Virus record (IMG/VR): IMGVR_UViG_3300005732_000007
Location: 1 to 33,195 of that record
DNA: 33,195 nucleotides
DNA from: a virus
Direction: 5' to 3' (one strand)
In this document: in pieces, positions 13,044 through 18,542 of the stretch
Layout: every line of letters starts with the position of its first letter
Position numbering within the stretch: position 1 is the stretch's first letter
Translations under genes and position numbers: made by a program
The notes under the pieces: generated by a model
Told to the model about the DNA's origin: nothing
Database searches by the model: none
What the model saw: the letters and a program-made list of their open reading frames with translations, nothing else

Positions 13044-13799
13044 CTACCAATCCGTATCATTAATATTTGTTAGTGCGTCGCTTACTGCATCCTTAGCCGC
13101 CTTTGCAGGCTGCTGACTAATTTGCGGTTGTTGCGTCGCGTTTTGGTTTATCCTGGATATCCAGCCATTTACCGCTGAATGCCAATCCTTCATTTTATTT
13201 TTGCCAACCATCCACCCGTTTGACTCGTAGTGACTAAAAAACTTATCCGGTTCACTTCGATCTATCAGGATGTTTTTTGCAATGGCTCTTTCCTCAAAAT
13301 AATCGACCACCTCTTGATTGGAGGGTGAAACAAATCTCTTTTTCGGGGATTTATCCCCATTATCTTTATTAGTTGGTTTATGGTTATTGGTTATTGGTTT
13401 ATGGTTATTGGTTAGTTGCTCATTTGTTGACTCTGTGTTCAACGCCTGTTCAACACCTGTGTCACCCTTCAAAGCCTTCTCACGCCTAGCTTTTGCCGAT
13501 GCTTTCCCCGCCTTACTTTTATTTTTTGCATTGGATTTGAATTTTTTTATTTCAGAATCAATTCTTTTTTGTTTAAAAACATTTTCAGAAAACGTAAAAA
13601 ATTTACCTAAAACGTATTCAACAGCAGACACATGTTCAACGAGTCCAATTTCCCGTGCAACGTTTGTTACACATCCGTCCAACGGCTGTTCATTTAAATA
13701 GTAAAGGTCAAGCAAGCGCCTATATGCCAAATCTTCCATGGGCGATAGCCTGCTAGTGTGGCTAGCATAGTCCCCTATATTGAATTGGTAATAGTGCAT
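13044..13799 (-). CDS. Replication-initiation-type protein (DUF1376/YdaU-like)
   Basis: 251 aa. Residues 1 to about 90 (MHYYQFNIGDYASHTSRLSP, EDLAYRRLLDLYYLNEQPLD) are diagnostic of DUF1376, the YdaU group found in the replication block of lambdoid prophages. A basic linker (KAGKASAKARREKALKGD) and a repeated hydrophilic stretch (TNNHKPITNNHKPT) follow. The C-terminal domain includes FVSPSNQEVVDYFEERAI and ESNGWMVGKNKMKDWHSAVN, like the DNA-binding half of lambda-O-type initiators. It probably binds the phage origin, perhaps inside its own gene. No helicase or helicase loader follows, so host helicase recruitment is presumably direct. It ends in TAG. Confidence 0.85.
   Translation of the reverse strand: MHYYQFNIGDYASHTSRLSPMEDLAYRRLLDLYYLNEQPLDGCVTNVAREIGLVEHVSAVEYVLGKFFTFSENVFKQKRIDSEIKKFKSNAKNKSKAGKASAKARREKALKGDTGVEQALNTESTNEQLTNNHKPITNNHKPTNKDNGDKSPKKRFVSPSNQEVVDYFEERAIAKNILIDRSEPDKFFSHYESNGWMVGKNKMKDWHSAVNGWISRINQNATQQPQISQQPAKAAKDAVSDALTNINDTDW
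13375..13416. repeat. Two tandem 21-bp repeats inside the replication gene, candidate origin iterons
   Basis: Plus-strand units at 13375-13395 and 13396-13416 share their first 19 bases exactly (GGTTTATGGTTATTGGTTA) and are rich in one-strand purine/T asymmetry. Direct repeats inside the initiator gene are how lambda-type origins are built. Here they encode the TNNHKP repeat of the protein linker. Only two full units are present, so origin function is a hypothesis. Confidence 0.5.
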
Positions 13800-13801
13800 A
13801 T

Positions 13802-14008
13802 TTAGACCTCAACCTCACCAAGCGCGATAAATTCGCTCAACTTCATGTCGAAAAAATCAGCAAGCTTAACCAAGTTATTCATAGTTATGCCGTCACCATT
13901 GCACCACTTAGAAACCTGCTGATAACCAACACCTAAAGCGCTCGCTATTTCTGCTGGCTTTTTGTCTTTTTCTAGCATTGCCTTTCTTAATGATTTTTTT
14001 AAATTCAT
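13802..14008 (-). CDS. Small XRE-family HTH regulator
   Basis: 68 aa; a single helix-turn-helix domain of the Xre/Cro-C1 type: KPAEIASALGVGYQQVSKWC is the HTH core, then NNLVKLADFFDMKLSEFIAL. There is no C-terminal peptidase or dimerisation domain as in S24 repressors. It is the first gene of the leftward operon, directly before the replication gene, i.e. the position of cro/cII in lambda-like phages. It probably binds the divergent promoter region next to it. AGGGG precedes the ATG. Whether it represses or activates cannot be told from sequence. Confidence 0.85.
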   Translation of the reverse strand: MNLKKSLRKAMLEKDKKPAEIASALGVGYQQVSKWCNGDGITMNNLVKLADFFDMKLSEFIALGEVEV

Positions 14009-14034
14009 AATTTACCCCTTGATTGGAATGTTGA

Positions 14035-14063
14035 AATATATTGCACCCAAGACCAAAAGTAAA
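14035..14063 (-). promoter_or_regulatory. Leftward early promoter
   Basis: Minus-strand -35 TTTACT (14063-14058), exactly 17 nt, -10 TATATT (14040-14035), placing the transcript start near 14028, 20 nt before the HTH gene. It is divergent from the rightward promoter, with -35 boxes about 22 bp apart. No TTAAY-N4-RTTAA operator lies here, so this promoter is probably controlled by another protein. Confidence 0.65.
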
Positions 14064-14085
14064 GGAAAATTGTATAAAAATGCAT

Positions 14086-14114
14086 TTGACAAATTATTGC
14101 GCTTGCCTTACATT
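14086..14114 (+). promoter_or_regulatory. Rightward early promoter
   Basis: Perfect -35 TTGACA (14086-14091), 17-nt spacer, -10 TACATT (14109-14114). The expected start near 14121 leaves a short leader before the ribosome-binding site (AAAAGGA) and the ATG at 14148. This is the strongest-looking sigma70 promoter in the window. Confidence 0.75.
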
Positions 14115-14147
14115 CTAACCATCAAAACAAAACAAAAGGACATAGCA

Positions 14148-14738
14148 ATGCATTATGACGAGTTAATGAAGCGCTTAAACTTGGATAGAGATAGAGCTAA
14201 GCTAGAAGCAAAGAAAATCAGCTACTCAGTAACGCAAATTGAAAAAGACAAATGGCAAGAAATGCGTAATAGCGGTATGTCACTAAACAAAATATCTGAA
14301 CAAGAAGGCAAACCAGCAGCTTTAATTTCAGCACATACAAAGCGCCCTATGAAAAGTGAGTTGTCTTATCAGTGGCAAGACCTAAGAAATTATGGCTTTA
14401 CTGGTGCATGGATAGCCGATCAATACCAGGTTAGCCCCGCAACTATTGCCCGCTCCACTTTAGACCCTAAAAGACGTCGAGAAGAATTGGCGCTATGGCG
14501 TGAAGAGTGGGTAAAACTTCGTCAGGCTGGTGTTCCTGCAAAATGGATAGCAAAAGAATATGGGGTGCATATTTCATACATCTACAAAATAGCGCCAACT
14601 AAAAAAACAACGGTTTCAGCAAGTCAAATGTATAAGGCTGATTTAACAAAAGAATTATTAATAACGCTTGAGGGTGATTTGATTGGCAAGTTTGTGCCAC
14701 TAAAGCGTGACAGTAACGCAGAAGAAAAGGAGTCGTAG
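14148..14738 (+). CDS. Protein with three tandem helix-turn-helix-like repeats
   Basis: 196 aa from the ATG at 14148 (AAAAGGA upstream; further upstream the frame is open but lies in the promoter). Three repeats share the pattern W-x2-(L/M)R-x2-G-x5-I-x9-12-I: W36 (KWQEMRNSGMSLNKISEQEG), W76 (QWQDLRNYGFTGAWIADQYQ) and W121 (EWVKLRQAGVPAKWIAKEYG). Each looks like a homeodomain/resolvase-type HTH with recognition helices around residues 57, 97 and 142. A DNA-binding regulator or origin/partition protein is likely. It is the first product of the rightward promoter, so it is probably a control protein. No named family is recognised. Confidence 0.75.
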   Translation: MHYDELMKRLNLDRDRAKLEAKKISYSVTQIEKDKWQEMRNSGMSLNKISEQEGKPAALISAHTKRPMKSELSYQWQDLRNYGFTGAWIADQYQVSPATIARSTLDPKRRREELALWREEWVKLRQAGVPAKWIAKEYGVHISYIYKIAPTKKTTVSASQMYKADLTKELLITLEGDLIGKFVPLKRDSNAEEKES

Positions 14739-14740
14739 CA

Positions 14741-15133
14741 ATGACATATGAAGTTTTTGAGTACCTATTATCACTTAAGACTTGGCCGGATTGTGAAATT
14801 AACCGCCATGACGCAGTGCTGCCAGCCGAGCCAGACGATATGATTTGGTGCCACTCTGTTGAGCACTACTCTTGGGTTTTGAGCTATTTAAATCCTTGCG
14901 ATGGTGATATGACAATAGATATGGATACATGGGTTAAAACTGTAAATATAAATAAATCAAAGTCAATAACTTTAGGTAATATGACAATAAGAAAAAGCCT
15001 TATTGATGCGTTTCAAGATACAGGCTCAGGTATCACGGTTCTTGTAAAAGGAATATGGATAGAAAACAAAATTATCTCTAGTGGCATTAGAAATAACCTA
15101 ACTAATGTACTTAAAAAAGAACTAGGAAGCTAA
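14741..15133 (+). CDS. Hypothetical protein
   Basis: 130 aa: MTYEVFEYLLSLKTWPDCEI, then a middle with MIWCHSVEHYSWVLSYLNPC and a C-terminal helix (RNNLTNVLKKELGS). It looks soluble. AAAAGGAG lies upstream, and the gene starts 2 nt after the previous stop, so it is operon-linked to the HTH protein. No family or catalytic motif is recognised. Confidence 0.68.
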   Translation: MTYEVFEYLLSLKTWPDCEINRHDAVLPAEPDDMIWCHSVEHYSWVLSYLNPCDGDMTIDMDTWVKTVNINKSKSITLGNMTIRKSLIDAFQDTGSGITVLVKGIWIENKIISSGIRNNLTNVLKKELGS

Positions 15134-15137
15134 GTTA

Positions 15138-15347
15138 ATGAAAAACGAACCACTCTACAGCATAGCCGACTACGCCGAATTGGTCGGCCAAAACTACGAC
15201 ACGCTGCGCAAGAAGATAACGCGCCTTAAGATTAGTCTAAACCCTGTTGCCATTGAAAAAGACACGAACGTCAAGCCTGCCACTTTTAGAGGCAAGGCTA
15301 AGCACTATAAATTGAGTGAATTAAAACGAAAATTGAAGGGGGTTTGA
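15138..15347 (+). CDS. Small helix-turn-helix-like protein
   Basis: 69 aa: YSIADYAELVGQNYDTLRKK resembles the first two helices of MerR/excisionase-type winged HTH proteins. A basic wing (KPATFRGKAKHYKLSELKRK) and a very basic end follow. It may be an excisionase-like or architectural DNA-binding protein, although no integrase is present to pair with it. A good ribosome-binding site (AGGAAG) precedes the ATG, and the stop TGA abuts the next ATG. Confidence 0.68.
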   Translation: MKNEPLYSIADYAELVGQNYDTLRKKITRLKISLNPVAIEKDTNVKPATFRGKAKHYKLSELKRKLKGV

Positions 15348-15374
15348 ATGAAACTTAAATGGTACGACTGGGAT
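15348..15374. repeat. 27-bp inverted repeat, right copy
   Basis: Identical, in inverted orientation, to 8879-8905; both are the first nine codons of a KLKWYDWD protein. The sequences upstream of the two ATGs are unrelated, so the homology begins at the start codon. Confidence 0.9.
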
Positions 15375-15725
15375 GGTGAGGGTGAGATTCCGCCATACGT
15401 TAAAGGTGTTAGACTTAGGGGCGGAATAGAAAGGATTCCTGTCAGCTCGATTTACTCTCTTGGATGCATGTGGAAAATAAACAAAGATGATTTTGACATT
15501 ATCGCCTACACACTGGGCGAGCAGGTGGAGTATTGTGATGGCTGCCATGGCGATAACTTTGTCGCTGTTACGTGTTGTGGTGGTCATGAATGTGGATGTA
15601 TGGGTCAGCCTATCGATTTTGAACCTTGCGGAAAATGCAATAGTGACGGAAGTAAAGATGCTGATACTGATCTTAAAAAAGCGTTTCCGTTTTTCTTTGG
15701 CGAGCCATTAGAAGGGGGTGAGTGA
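15348..15725 (+). CDS. Cysteine-rich zinc-ribbon-like protein, 'KLKWYDWD' family
   Basis: 125 aa. The N-terminus MKLKWYDWDGEGEIPPYVKG and the phrase DIIAYTLGEQVEYCDGCHGD relate it to the minus-strand protein at 8690-8905. It then has an extra cysteine module: C63, C66, C76, C77, C82, C84, C94 and C97 (CDGCH, CCGGHECGC, CGKC), like a DnaJ-type zinc ribbon. The C-terminus (EPLEGGE) and its DNA match the end of the gene at 8431-8703. It is thus a mosaic of two neighbouring genes of the other arm plus a zinc domain. Function unknown; GGGGGTTTG is the ribosome-binding site. Confidence 0.75.
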   Translation: MKLKWYDWDGEGEIPPYVKGVRLRGGIERIPVSSIYSLGCMWKINKDDFDIIAYTLGEQVEYCDGCHGDNFVAVTCCGGHECGCMGQPIDFEPCGKCNSDGSKDADTDLKKAFPFFFGEPLEGGE

Positions 15726-15726
15726 A

Positions 15727-15975
15727 ATGGAATGGATAAACATAAAAAAGGATGGTTACCCGCCAAAGCAGAACTTTAAAAAAGAAAGAAGGCGTTACAT
15801 GGTTTATTCTCCAAGGTATCAAGGCTGGATAGTTCGATGCTGGTATAACGGTGGTAAAAATTTTGGATGTGATCTTGTCGGGTCTATGGTATCAGGTGCA
15901 ACTCATTATCGAGTTGCTAAAAGATCTGAACACCAAGGAGATTTAACGTCTCAAGAAATTAAGGACTTACCATGA
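15727..15975 (+). CDS. DUF551-like small protein
   Basis: 82 aa from the ATG at 15727 (MEWINIKKDGYPPKQNFKKE), chosen because AGGGGGTG is 8 nt away; a GTG at 15718 would add three residues. The W-I-x-I-x-x-D-x-x-P opening, a strand (RYMVYSPRYQGWIVRCWYNG) and the ending phrase VSGATHYRVAKRSEHQ resemble DUF551, a small domain common in phages with no known role. The stop overlaps the next ATG (ATGA). Confidence 0.65.
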   Translation: MEWINIKKDGYPPKQNFKKERRRYMVYSPRYQGWIVRCWYNGGKNFGCDLVGSMVSGATHYRVAKRSEHQGDLTSQEIKDLP

Positions 15976-16262
15976 CCCTCGACCAATACCTAGGAACCGT
16001 GGCGTGGTTGTACATATTAATGATCTTGTGGATTATTTTTAACCGTATCACAGCGCCTTTACATGTTCAGAAACAAAAAAAGAAACATTGGCTTATCTTT
16101 ATAACGCCTTTTTTTCTTCCCACAATATTTGTGGATCTTAAACTAGTTAATTTTGGGCCGTTGGTAGCTTGGATTATGACAATTTCAATATGGTCTGCCT
16201 ACCCACTTTACCTATGGGTGTCAACCAGTTTTGCGTTAAACATTAATTACATATGGGGTTAA
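15972..16262 (+). CDS. Multi-pass membrane protein, unknown
   Basis: 96 aa with three hydrophobic segments: about residues 9-25 (VAWLYILMILWIIFN), 39-58 (HWLIFITPFFLPTIFVDLKL) and 63-88 (GPLVAWIMTISIWSAYPLYL), and a basic loop (QKQKKKHW) between the first two. A membrane location is clear. It is the last gene of the rightward accessory operon, before a terminator. A role in superinfection exclusion is possible; nothing specific supports it. Confidence 0.68.
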   Translation: MTLDQYLGTVAWLYILMILWIIFNRITAPLHVQKQKKKHWLIFITPFFLPTIFVDLKLVNFGPLVAWIMTISIWSAYPLYLWVSTSFALNINYIWG

Positions 16263-16308
16263 GGTGTATTAGCTTATATCATCAAAAAAATATGGGGGCC
16301 GTTTTAAA

Positions 16309-16345
16309 TAAAAAAGCCATCAAACCTAAAAAAGGAATGATGGCT
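16309..16345 (-). terminator. Terminator for the cro-like gene
   Basis: AGCCATC (16315-16321) pairs with GATGGCT (16339-16345) around a 17-base loop. On the minus strand it is followed by TTTTTTATTT. It lies just downstream of the minus-strand cro-like gene and inside the leader of nothing else. Confidence 0.68.
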
Positions 16346-16386
16346 AAAAACAGACTCTAACAAAAGGAAGCAATCACAAAATGACT

Positions 16387-16413
16387 ACGCGCTTAAACTT
16401 AGCGCGTTTTTTT
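16387..16413 (+). terminator. Terminator of the rightward accessory operon
   Basis: Perfect stem ACGCGCT / AGCGCGT with 7-base loop TAAACTT, then seven T on the plus strand. It lies across the 3' end of the cro-like gene on the opposite strand. It stops rightward transcription before it runs antisense through cro. Confidence 0.88.
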
Positions 16414-16590
16414 GTTTGTGTAAAGCGATTCATCAATTTTAAGTTTGCCCCTTGTCTTCACTTGGATTTGATATGCTCGCAACTTTGGCACCAATTTCCC
16501 CCAATTGCAGAAAGCGACAGGCGTAATGTTAAGCGCCTTGCAAACATTGTTAGGTGTTCCGTAATAGTTTAATACATCTTCTTTATACAT
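16399..16590 (-). CDS. cro: Cro-like repressor
   Basis: 63 aa: the helix-turn-helix is GTPNNVCKALNITPVAFCNW, followed by GKLVPKLRAYQIQVKTRGKL and a C-terminus LYTNKKTR that recalls the NKKT tail of lambda Cro. The size and the layout (helix, HTH, 'P-x-x-R-A-Y-x-x-x-x-x-T-x-G-x-L') fit Cro/YdaS-type repressors. The gene is alone on its strand, flanked by terminators. It is preceded by at least three copies of the TTAAY-N4-RTTAA palindrome within 100 bp, which suggests autoregulation and control of the divergent recombination operon. Family assignment good; operator assignment is inference. Confidence 0.82.
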   Translation of the reverse strand: MYKEDVLNYYGTPNNVCKALNITPVAFCNWGKLVPKLRAYQIQVKTRGKLKIDESLYTNKKTR

Positions 16591-16593
16591 AAT

Positions 16594-16645
16594 TTAATCC
16601 CCGTTAATTTCTTGTAAATCTACATTAATAAGTTTATTTAGTCAA
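16594..16645 (-). promoter_or_regulatory. cro promoter with two operators
   Basis: Minus strand: -35 TTGACT (16645-16640), 17 nt, -10 TAGATT (16622-16617). One palindrome with a single mismatch (TAAATCTACATTAA, 16615-16628) overlaps the -10. A perfect one (TTAATCCCCGTTAA, 16594-16607) lies at the expected start site. Occupation of either would shut off the gene. Confidence 0.65.
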
Positions 16646-16649
16646 TTTG

Positions 16650-16689
16650 TTAATTTAGGTTTGCGTTGTTAGTTAATCTAAATTAATAT
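16650..16689 (+). promoter_or_regulatory. Promoter of the recombination operon with operators
   Basis: Plus strand: -35 TTGCGT (16661-16666), 17 nt, -10 TAATAT (16684-16689). The palindrome TTAATCTAAATTAA (16673-16686) covers the spacer and -10. A half-degenerate copy (TTAATTTAGGTTTG, 16650-16663) covers the -35. It drives the RecE-like gene at 16716. Confidence 0.62.
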
Positions 16690-16715
16690 GTCTAAAAACA
16701 CAAAAGGTTAGCACA

Positions 16716-17639
16716 ATGGATTTTTTCGAAGAAATGGAGCTAGAACAGTTAGACGAATTTGATTTTATCTGGACTGTTGAAAGCTTAAATAAAACGCTTG
16801 ACGGCTTAAAGGTTGGCGAAAGGTTTGTTATTGATGATCTACCAAATGACATTTACCACCGATGCGGAGGTGTCTCATGTAGCAAGCTAAAGTTGTTCAT
16901 AGAATGCCCAGCAAAATACAAAGCTAAGTACATTGATAAAATCATTCCCGACAGAGAGAAGGACTATTTTAATTTTGGCAATGCTGCGCATACCTTGGTA
17001 CTTGAGCCGCACTTGTTTGACTCGACATACATTAAGCAGCCTGAGCACATAGGAACAAGGCGCGGCAAAAAGTGGGACAAGTGCAAATCAGAGGCAGATA
17101 GCAAAGGGCAAGTAGTCTTAACCGCGGCACAGTGGGAAGACATGCCAATCTTAAAGCAATCTATTTCTAACACGCCGAACGCCCTAAGACTGACACGTGG
17201 CGGCATTGCTGAGCGCTCTATCTTTGTAAGAGATAAAGAAACGGGATTGATTTTAAAATGCCGTCCTGACTACATGATTAAAGATTTAATAGTTGATGTT
17301 AAAACAACAAAATCAGCGAACCCAAAATGGATAGGTCACGACTTTAAAAAGCTTGGCTATCATGTTCAGGATGCAATGTATTCTGATATTGCAAAGGCTA
17401 GCGAGTTTGTATTTTTGGCCATCGAATCAGAAAGGCCATTTTTAATAACTGCGCCTTTGCGCATGTCAGACCGTACAAAGCGCCTAGGTTTTTTGAAGTA
17501 TCGAACAGCATTAAGAGATTTAAAAGAGTGCATAGATTCTGGGGTGTGGCATGGTTACGCAGACGAATTGGTAAGCGTAGATTTAAATAAATTTGAGCAA
17601 GAAGAATTAAATAAACTGGAGAGTAATTTTTATGAGTGA
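16716..17639 (+). CDS. RecE-like exonuclease (PD-(D/E)XK, PF12684 type)
   Basis: 5'-3' double-strand exonuclease of a phage recombination system. In the 307 aa, after an acidic N-terminus, YHRCGGVSCSKLKLFIECPA is the typical opening ('xSxSxLxxxxxCPAxY'). FGNAAHTLVLEP gives H92, CRPDYM gives D185, and VDVKTT gives D194-x-K196, the PD-(D/E)XK core. GYHVQDAMYSD follows as the Q-x3-Y motif. Resected ends would be loaded with the RecT-like protein encoded next; the genes overlap by 8 nt. AAAAGG precedes the ATG. Family assignment is firm; RecE-type versus YqaJ-type is less so. Confidence 0.88.
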   Translation: MDFFEEMELEQLDEFDFIWTVESLNKTLDGLKVGERFVIDDLPNDIYHRCGGVSCSKLKLFIECPAKYKAKYIDKIIPDREKDYFNFGNAAHTLVLEPHLFDSTYIKQPEHIGTRRGKKWDKCKSEADSKGQVVLTAAQWEDMPILKQSISNTPNALRLTRGGIAERSIFVRDKETGLILKCRPDYMIKDLIVDVKTTKSANPKWIGHDFKKLGYHVQDAMYSDIAKASEFVFLAIESERPFLITAPLRMSDRTKRLGFLKYRTALRDLKECIDSGVWHGYADELVSVDLNKFEQEELNKLESNFYE

Positions 17640-18474
17640 GTTAATGCAAAAGCAAGTTAATACTTTTTTAACGCCTAAAGATTCAGCAGAGGCCTTTACT
17701 ATTGCTGAGGGCTTGGCTAAATCTAGCATGGTGCCAAAGCAGTTTATTAATAAGCCCATGGATATCGTGGTGTGTATGGCTATGGGTGCCGAGCTTGGTT
17801 TTCAGCCGTTACAGTCACTACAAAATATTGCCGTTATCAATGGTCGCCCTTCCGTGTGGGGGGATGCGTTCCGCGCCTTGATTATGGGCGCGCCTGACCT
17901 TGTGGGGTTTCGTGAGTGGTTCGACGAACAGGGGGCGGCGCATTGCTATATTAGCCGAAAACTTGCTTCTGGTGCCGTTATTGAGTCCACACAATCCTTT
18001 AGCCAGCAAGATGCTAAAACGGCAGGGCTATGGGGCAAACAGGGACCTTGGACGCAATACCCGCGCCGTATGATGCAATGGCGCGCCCTTGGCTTTGCTG
18101 GTCGTGACATGTACGCCGATAGATTGCGTGGCATCTGGATCGATCATGAAGCGCGAGACATGCCCGAAGAGAAAGATGTAACGCCACAGCAAACAGCACA
18201 ACAAGCCGAACAAACCGACACACTAAGTCAAGTTTTAGGCGGCGAATTGATGGAAGAAAAAGCGCCTGACGATTTGTTTTTTAATCAAGCATCTAAAGCT
18301 ATATCAGATTGTAAAGACATGGATTCTCTGGCAGAAGTTAGCAACTTAATTAATGAAGGGAAAAGCGAATTAACAGATAAGCAAAACGAACAATTGCGCG
18401 AGCAATGGAAAGCGAAAAAAGAATGGGTTTTAAGCGGTGCAAATCTTGAGACTGACGACGTACCTTTTGAATAA
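17632..18474 (+). CDS. recT: RecT-like single-strand annealing protein
   Basis: 280 aa. The segment MAMGAELGFQPLQSLQNIAV, INGRPSVWGDAFRALIMGAP and GPWTQYPRRMMQWRALGFAG match the conserved core of the RecT/Redbeta-type annealases, which pair complementary single strands and form rings on DNA. The last 100 residues are a charged, helical, low-conservation tail, ending ETDDVPFE, which looks like the acidic tip of bacterial SSB (DDIPF) with one extra residue. It is overlapped with the exonuclease gene, the expected recET-type pair. RecT is the best label, though related SSAP families cannot be excluded. Confidence 0.85.
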   Translation: MSELMQKQVNTFLTPKDSAEAFTIAEGLAKSSMVPKQFINKPMDIVVCMAMGAELGFQPLQSLQNIAVINGRPSVWGDAFRALIMGAPDLVGFREWFDEQGAAHCYISRKLASGAVIESTQSFSQQDAKTAGLWGKQGPWTQYPRRMMQWRALGFAGRDMYADRLRGIWIDHEARDMPEEKDVTPQQTAQQAEQTDTLSQVLGGELMEEKAPDDLFFNQASKAISDCKDMDSLAEVSNLINEGKSELTDKQNEQLREQWKAKKEWVLSGANLETDDVPFE

Positions 18475-18478
18475 ATAG

Positions 18479-18507
18479 TTGTAAGTGGCGTTAACTTGGG
18501 TTAACTT
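18479..18507 (+). promoter_or_regulatory. Operator palindrome and weak promoter before the coiled-coil gene
   Basis: TTAACTTGGGTTAA (18491-18504) is a TTAAY-N4-RTTAA site. A weak promoter can be drawn around it: TTGTAA (18479-18484), 17 nt, TAACTT (18502-18507). The site sits directly after recT and may separate the third gene of the operon for independent control. Confidence 0.45.
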
Positions 18508-18542
18508 CACACCCTCAAAACAAATAATTTAAGGAAATAAAA

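Noticed and set aside
13962-14147. N-terminal extension of the triple-HTH protein
   Set aside because: The extension would cover the divergent promoters and overlap the HTH gene on the other strand. The ATG at 14148 has the ribosome-binding site.
16381-16572. Plus-strand open frame of 63 codons with a good ribosome-binding site
   Set aside because: It lies wholly antisense to the cro-like gene, and the strong plus-strand terminator sits inside its first 11 codons. The protein is not phage-like.
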